Shown piece by piece: positions 59,683 through 64,000 of a stretch of DNA of 64,000 nucleotides. Position 1 is the stretch's first letter. Each line of letters opens with the position of its first letter. The notes under the pieces are model-generated. The model searched no databases and was not told where the DNA came from. It saw nothing but the letters and a program-made list of their open reading frames with translations. Source of the DNA: Thermoplasmata archaeon (GTDB lineage: Archaea > Thermoplasmatota > Thermoplasmata > Lutacidiplasmatales > UBA184). The stretch covers positions 62,001 through 126,000 of the forward strand of contig JAKIWI010000005.1 in NCBI GenBank assembly GCA_022750115.1. The letters are read 5' to 3'. Both the position numbers and the translations under genes were made by a program.

Positions 59683-62600
59683 CTATTCCGGGAGCGTCGG
59701 GGTGGGGTTCGCCATCGGCTCGTCCGACCCCGAGCCATCGTGCCCCCCCGAATCGGGTTCGCCGGAGCTCGCTTCCGCCGGGGGCCGTCGCGGCGGACGA
59801 CCGACGAGGAGCCCCACGACGATGCCGACGACGAGTAGGGCGGCGAGGAGGCCCAACGCCGGCCCCTCGCCGGTGGTCGTGCTCGCGTTCGCATGGCTGG
59901 CGGGAACCGGGGCGAACGTCGCCGACTCGTTGACGGGCGCGTCCATCGAGAACTTCCCACTCGGGTCCGAGCCGGTGTAGCCCGACGGTTGGCTCCCGTT
60001 CCATCCGACGAACGCGAACCCCGCGGAAGGGTGGGCGCTCAGCGCGATGCCGGCGCCCGAATTCTGCCAAGTCGTGCCGTTCGGGGCCACCGCCCCGCCG
60101 GCGCCCGCGAGCACGGTCAGGAGGAACTGTTCGCCGAACGCCACGCTCATCGACCCGTTCGCCGTGAGGTTCGTCAGGGCGGGGGGGCCGGGGAGCTCTA
60201 CGAAGCGCGTGCCGGCGCCCACGAACACCGCGGGGACCGTCAACGAATACGACCCGTTCAAGCCGCCCAGCAACAGGGTGTTCCCCGAACCGGACGCGCT
60301 CGCGGAGCCGGTCGACGTCGCGACGCTCCAGGTCGTCCCGCTGGGGAGGCCGTGCTCGACCACCCGCAGGGTGAACACCGCGGGCGGCGGGAACACCCGG
60401 TAGGCGAAGGTCGCGGTCTCCCACGTCGGGGCGTCCACCGTCACCGAGATCGCCGGGCTGGCACCGCGGACCGCGCTCGCGCCGGTTCCGTTCCACCCCG
60501 TGAACTCGTAGTGGTAGGACGGGGAGGCGGTCAGCGCGACGACGGCACCGGCGGAGTCCCACAGGCTCCCCACCGCGGTCGCCGGGGTCACGGTCCCGCC
60601 GGCGCCGGCCGCCACCGTCAGCGTGTACTCCGTCGTGAAGTTCACCACGATGGCGCCGTCGGAGTGGATCGCGAGCGGGCTCGACCTCGCCGGGCCGAAC
60701 GGCGAGCTCCACGTCGTCGGCACCCACCGTGTGCCGTTGGAGGCGTTCGCGTACGCGAGGAGCGGCGTGAACGCGTACGACCCATTCGGGAGCTCCCCCA
60801 CGGTCACCCCGGCCGAGAGTCCCGAGTAGCTGGTGTTCCCGAGCGTGAACGCCAGCGCGGCGGCGGACGGGAGCCCGTTCGCCGAGACTGTGACGTTCCA
60901 CGTCGGTTCCGGGACCTTGCGGAACGTCGCGAGCTCGGTCACCGCCCCCGTGGGGGCGATGGTCGTCGTCGGCGAGTGCGCCTGGAGCGCGGTCGATGAG
61001 CCCGCGCCCGCGCCCGCCCAGTCGAGGAAGAAGTACCCGGGGTCCGGTGTCGCGGTGATCACGACCGAGCTGCCGGATTCGACCCAGCGGCTCGCCGGGG
61101 TGATGGTCCCGCCGACGCTGGCCGAGACGGTGAGGCGGAACATCGGCAGGTAGGAGACGACGACCCGGGCGGAGGCGTTGAACCAGATTGGCGTCGTGAG
61201 GTTCGACGTGTTCAGGACGGTCGCGTTCATCGCGTACGGCTCGACGAGGACCGAGGCGGCGTAGAACGCCACCCCGGCCTCGGTGTAGACGTCGGAGCCG
61301 TTGACGACGAGCGGCGTGCCGCCGGCCACGGGGACCGTGAGGTTGCCGGCGGTCACGGCGTAGGACGTGGGGCCGACCTCGGCGGACCAGGCGGTGCGGT
61401 TCGGGAGTCCCGCGGCGGTGAAGTTCGCGAGGAAGGTGGCGGAGGTCGTGTTGACCAGCGAGAAGGTGACGTTCACGAGGGATTGTCCGGGTTCCTGGAC
61501 CGTGGGCCCGGGCGAAGCGTTCGCGACCCAGGCGTGGCCCGAGATCGCCGGGACGGTCCAGACGGTGTAGCTCGCGGGGGTCTGGCCGATCGTCGCATTC
61601 GCCCACGGCGTCGTCGACGTGACGCTGAACGTTGCGGAGGCGTTCGCCACGACGGTGACGCCCCAACCGGTGCCCGACGGAAGCCCGGTCTCGACGAACT
61701 CGAGCGGGTAGCCGTACGGTCCAGTGCACGTGGCGGAGCCGCTCGCTCCGACGCACGGTCCGTTGTCGAGGAAGTTCGCGGTCTCGTTGACGGGCGAGGT
61801 CGCGACGTGCAGCGTCGCGTTCAGCGCGCTCGTGCTGACCGAGCCCGGGCCCGTGCCGGTCCACGACGTCCAGGTCAGGTTCTCGTAGTTGCAGACCGAC
61901 ACGCACGAGATCCCTTGGGAGCTGACGGAGAGCGGCAGCGTCGCGTTCACCGCGACCCAGGTCGTCCCGGGGAGGGGGGACATCGCGTAGGTCGCGCCGA
62001 GCGAGCCGGCCGTCAGCTCGGCGGAGGGAAGGGCGGGGCGCACGCTGACCCCAACTCGGACGAGCTCCTGGTAGGTGAAGTTCAGCGTCGCGCTCGCGGC
62101 GAACGTGGCGGGAGGCCGAGGGTTCGACGGCGCCGCGAGCGGCTGCCAGGCGACCCCGTAGGAGATGTTGGCCCACGAGACGGCCCACGTCAGCGGCTCG
62201 GTCGGGGGAGCCCCCGCGACCACGAGGTTGGTCCCGGCGAGCGCCGAACGCACGTTGCCGACCACGTCTACGGACCAGGGGTCACCGGCCGTCAGGTTCG
62301 CTTCGTGGAACGTGAGCGTCACGCCCGGGGAGGTGTACGGCGAAGAGACGACCACGGTCGTGTTCGGTTCGGCCCCGAGCGGGCTCGCGAACCGACAGAC
62401 GGGCGCGGTCGAGCCGCGGCAGGTGGAGTCGGTCCAGGCGAAGTACGTCGCTCCCGAGGGCGCGGTCGCGGCGGTCGTGGACTCGCCCGTGAACGCCCGG
62501 TTCGGCGCGACCCACCCGAACGCCGACAGCACGGACGGCCCGGTCCAGGACGTACCGTTGTTCGTCGTGTTGAGCTCGACCTGCTCGTACGCGCCGCAAT

Positions 62601-64000
62601 AGGCGGTCCCGGCGATCGCGCCGCAGACCGAATCGTTGAAGAACTGCTCGGTCACGAACGCCGTCCCGTTCGGTCCGACGGAGATCGCGGGCGAGTAGGC
62701 CGAGTTTGCGCCCCCGCCGTACGGGTCGACGAGCGTGCCGACCAGGGTCGGGGCCGACCAGTTCGCGCCGCCGTTCGAGGAGTTCTGGAAGACGGACGCA
62801 TTCGCGGTCGTCCCGTTGACGCACGTGGGGGCGCCGGCGGTGACCGAGAAGCAGAACCTTCCGACCGACTCCGAGTTGTAGACGAGGTCAAGCTGGCCGT
62901 GGCGGCCGTCGTAGGCGAGCTGGGGGTGGAGGCCGGAGAACGGAGTCGCCCCGAACGCGGCCGATCCGGCCGAGGCGTTGAACGGCGCGTTCGCGGCGGC
63001 GAAATGCACCGTCCAGGTCCCGTTCCCCCCGCTCGAGTTCGCGACGGCGATGTCCGCGGTCTCGGTGCCGGAGGTCGTGCATCCGGACGCCTCGCAGAAC
63101 GTCGCCGGTCCTTCGAGTCCGGTGGCGTAGGCGACGTACACCTGGCCGTTCGGCGCCGCGAGGACGACCGGGTTCACGGAGAGGTTGGTCGGGAACCCCG
63201 ACACCGGCACCCCGCCGTCCCCGACCGTGGGGAAATTGACGGGCGCTCCCCAGGTGCGGCCGCCGTCGTTCGACGCGATCAGGTGGACGCCGGCCGAGTA
63301 CGGGTGCGTCAGCGAGCAGCCGTTCGCGTCGGAGAGGTTCTCGTACGCCAGGAATAGGTGGGCGCCGGACGCGGAGATCCAGGGGTGGTACAGGGGAGAA
63401 CCGGAGTCGAGCCCGCAGAGGTCCTGCTCGGCGGTGGCGTTGAACGTCTGGTTCAGGACCGCGGGGGCGGTCCAGCTGGCCCCGCCGTTGTAGCTTTCCT
63501 GCACCACGAGCGCCGAGTTCGGCATCTGGTAGGGGAAGACGTCGGGCGGGACCGGCGCGTCGCAGAAGAAGAACAGCGCGTTGCACGCCGAGATGTTGAA
63601 CTCGATGTAGGTGAGGACGAACGTGCCGTTGGCAAGGCTCGTCAACGACGGTTGCCAGGCGTCGGCGAGCGAGACCCCCGCGGTGCAGTTCTCGTTCCCC
63701 AGGTAGGCGATCGGCGACCAGCTCGCGCCCCCGTTCGTGGACGACTGGAAGGCGACATCGACGAGGGTGTGGCTGGAGACGTTGACCGTCGTAGCGCAGT
63801 GGCTCGCGTTGGTGAACGCGGTGAACGCCACGCCGACCGTACCGTTCGCGGTCACGTTGACGGACGGGTCGAACGTCGTGTTCGGGCACGTGACCCCCGG
63901 GAAGAACGACGAGGGCGAGAAGCACGAACGGTTGTTCGGGCCGGGCTGCGTCAGGTTGGCGTTCGTGAAGAACGTCCCGCGGCCGGAGGCGACCTGGGGC
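59683..64000 (-). CDS. Giant membrane-anchored surface protein, Asp-box and GWNG repeats (N-terminus outside window)
   Basis: The frame is open from the right edge to a stop at 59683, giving more than 1430 residues without the N-terminus. The first part has Asp-box (BNR-like) repeats: STNGGASWSP, SYNGGASWTAP, SNDGGRTWGAP, SSNGGANWSAP and TTNNGTSWTGP, as in sialidase-type beta-propellers. The middle has repeats with GLPSGTGWGV, GLPNRTAWSA and GLPSGTTWSV. Three modules of the form GGT(I/V)TP...FLDW or GWNG resemble the divergent bacterial repeat. A hydrophobic helix (LGLLAALLVVGIVVGLLVG) and a basic/Gly tail anchor it at the C-terminus. Many Asn-X-Ser/Thr sites suggest N-glycosylation. S-layer, adhesin or glycan-binding roles are possible. 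Catalytic residues of a sialidase are not seen. Confidence 0.82.
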   Translation of the reverse strand, partial: PQVASGRGTFFTNANLTQPGPNNRSCFSPSSFFPGVTCPNTTFDPSVNVTANGTVGVAFTAFTNASHCATTVNVSSHTLVDVAFQSSTNGGASWSPIAYLGNENCTAGVSLADAWQPSLTSLANGTFVLTYIEFNISACNALFFFCDAPVPPDVFPYQMPNSALVVQESYNGGASWTAPAVLNQTFNATAEQDLCGLDSGSPLYHPWISASGAHLFLAYENLSDANGCSLTHPYSAGVHLIASNDGGRTWGAPVNFPTVGDGGVPVSGFPTNLSVNPVVLAAPNGQVYVAYATGLEGPATFCEASGCTTSGTETADIAVANSSGGNGTWTVHFAAANAPFNASAGSAAFGATPFSGLHPQLAYDGRHGQLDLVYNSESVGRFCFSVTAGAPTCVNGTTANASVFQNSSNGGANWSAPTLVGTLVDPYGGGANSAYSPAISVGPNGTAFVTEQFFNDSVCGAIAGTAYCGAYEQVELNTTNNGTSWTGPSVLSAFGWVAPNRAFTGESTTAATAPSGATYFAWTDSTCRGSTAPVCRFASPLGAEPNTTVVVSSPYTSPGVTLTFHEANLTAGDPWSVDVVGNVRSALAGTNLVVAGAPPTEPLTWAVSWANISYGVAWQPLAAPSNPRPPATFAASATLNFTYQELVRVGVSVRPALPSAELTAGSLGATYAMSPLPGTTWVAVNATLPLSVSSQGISCVSVCNYENLTWTSWTGTGPGSVSTSALNATLHVATSPVNETANFLDNGPCVGASGSATCTGPYGYPLEFVETGLPSGTGWGVTVVANASATFSVTSTTPWANATIGQTPASYTVWTVPAISGHAWVANASPGPTVQEPGQSLVNVTFSLVNTTSATFLANFTAAGLPNRTAWSAEVGPTSYAVTAGNLTVPVAGGTPLVVNGSDVYTEAGVAFYAASVLVEPYAMNATVLNTSNLTTPIWFNASARVVVSYLPMFRLTVSASVGGTITPASRWVESGSSVVITATPDPGYFFLDWAGAGAGSSTALQAHSPTTTIAPTGAVTELATFRKVPEPTWNVTVSANGLPSAAALAFTLGNTSYSGLSAGVTVGELPNGSYAFTPLLAYANASNGTRWVPTTWSSPFGPARSSPLAIHSDGAIVVNFTTEYTLTVAAGAGGTVTPATAVGSLWDSAGAVVALTASPSYHYEFTGWNGTGASAVRGASPAISVTVDAPTWETATFAYRVFPPPAVFTLRVVEHGLPSGTTWSVATSTGSASASGSGNTLLLGGLNGSYSLTVPAVFVGAGTRFVELPGPPALTNLTANGSMSVAFGEQFLLTVLAGAGGAVAPNGTTWQNSGAGIALSAHPSAGFAFVGWNGSQPSGYTGSDPSGKFSMDAPVNESATFAPVPASHANASTTTGEGPALGLLAALLVVGIVVGLLVGRPPRRPPAEASSGEPDSGGHDGSGSDEPMANPTPTLPE

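Noticed and set aside
59683-64000. Long plus-strand frame opposite the giant surface protein
   Set aside because: It is an Arg/Gly/Asp-rich antisense reading without domains, while the minus-strand frame has clear repeats and a membrane anchor.

Overview
The window is a very GC-rich, gene-dense archaeal chromosome segment. Archaeal markers include PAN, MCM, archaeal AspRS, ribosomal protein L10e, Nop5, NAC, DUF424, NMD3, HerA, pantoate kinase, SepF, Dph2 and an initiator tRNA-Met with A1:U72. Together with bacterial-type gyrase B, class II HMG-CoA reductase, bacterial-type ClpB and GrpE, and a SelB-like factor, this points to a high-GC lineage of Thermoplasmatota. That placement is inference. 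Many genes have a TATA-like box about 25-30 bp before the start codon (leaderless transcripts); others have a Shine-Dalgarno sequence or overlap the previous stop codon.

Layout. 0-4 kb: a partial gene, a LysO-like exporter, purA, an aminotransferase and a coupled micro-ORF. 3.9-9.6 kb (minus): UDP-sulfoquinovose synthase, a GalU-like nucleotidyltransferase, an M20 amidohydrolase and two GT4 glycosyltransferases, read as a sulfoquinovose or glycan cluster. 9.6-11.2 kb: an arsenic-type cluster of aquaporin, ArsC, a previously hidden 35-residue peptide with eight consecutive cysteines, an inverted-repeat operator and a divergent cysteine-rich HxlR regulator. This is the most interesting locus in the window. 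11.3-16.3 kb: PAC2 chaperone, GNAT, a CBS-HPF fusion, NAC, a Nudix-Dph2 fusion and a DUF131 protein. 16.3-19.6 kb (minus): grpE, class II HMG-CoA reductase and pdxT, plus a VIT1-type transporter. 19.7-25.7 kb: gyrB, a CorA-like membrane protein, a SAH/MTA deaminase and a secreted protein.

25.8-34 kb: LplA, a thioredoxin-fold protein, Nop5, an SDR, an enoyl-CoA hydratase, tRNA-Thr(GGT), a frameshifted VapBC pair behind a perfect inverted repeat, a DUF457 protein, AlkD, an alpha/alpha-toroid protein and an initiator tRNA-Met interrupted by a 32-nt intron in its D arm. 34-44 kb: a second HxlR regulator, a zinc-ribbon protein, UspA, L10e, pantoate kinase, PAN, the SelB-like factor, ClpB and pyrD-pyrK. 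44-53 kb: pyrG-aspS-mcm, DUF424-nmd3 and sepF-pepA, a core information-processing block. 53-64 kb: a structured intergenic region, HerA, a coiled-coil protein, a HAD phosphatase, MmsA, a V4R/roadblock signalling pair and the C-terminal 4.3 kb of a giant membrane-anchored surface protein that runs off the right edge.

Taken together, the segment joins housekeeping operons (purine, pyrimidine, mevalonate, CoA, replication, proteasome) with accessory functions in arsenic handling, surface glycosylation and protein disaggregation, as expected for a heterotrophic archaeon. No CRISPR array, insertion sequence or rRNA gene was seen.
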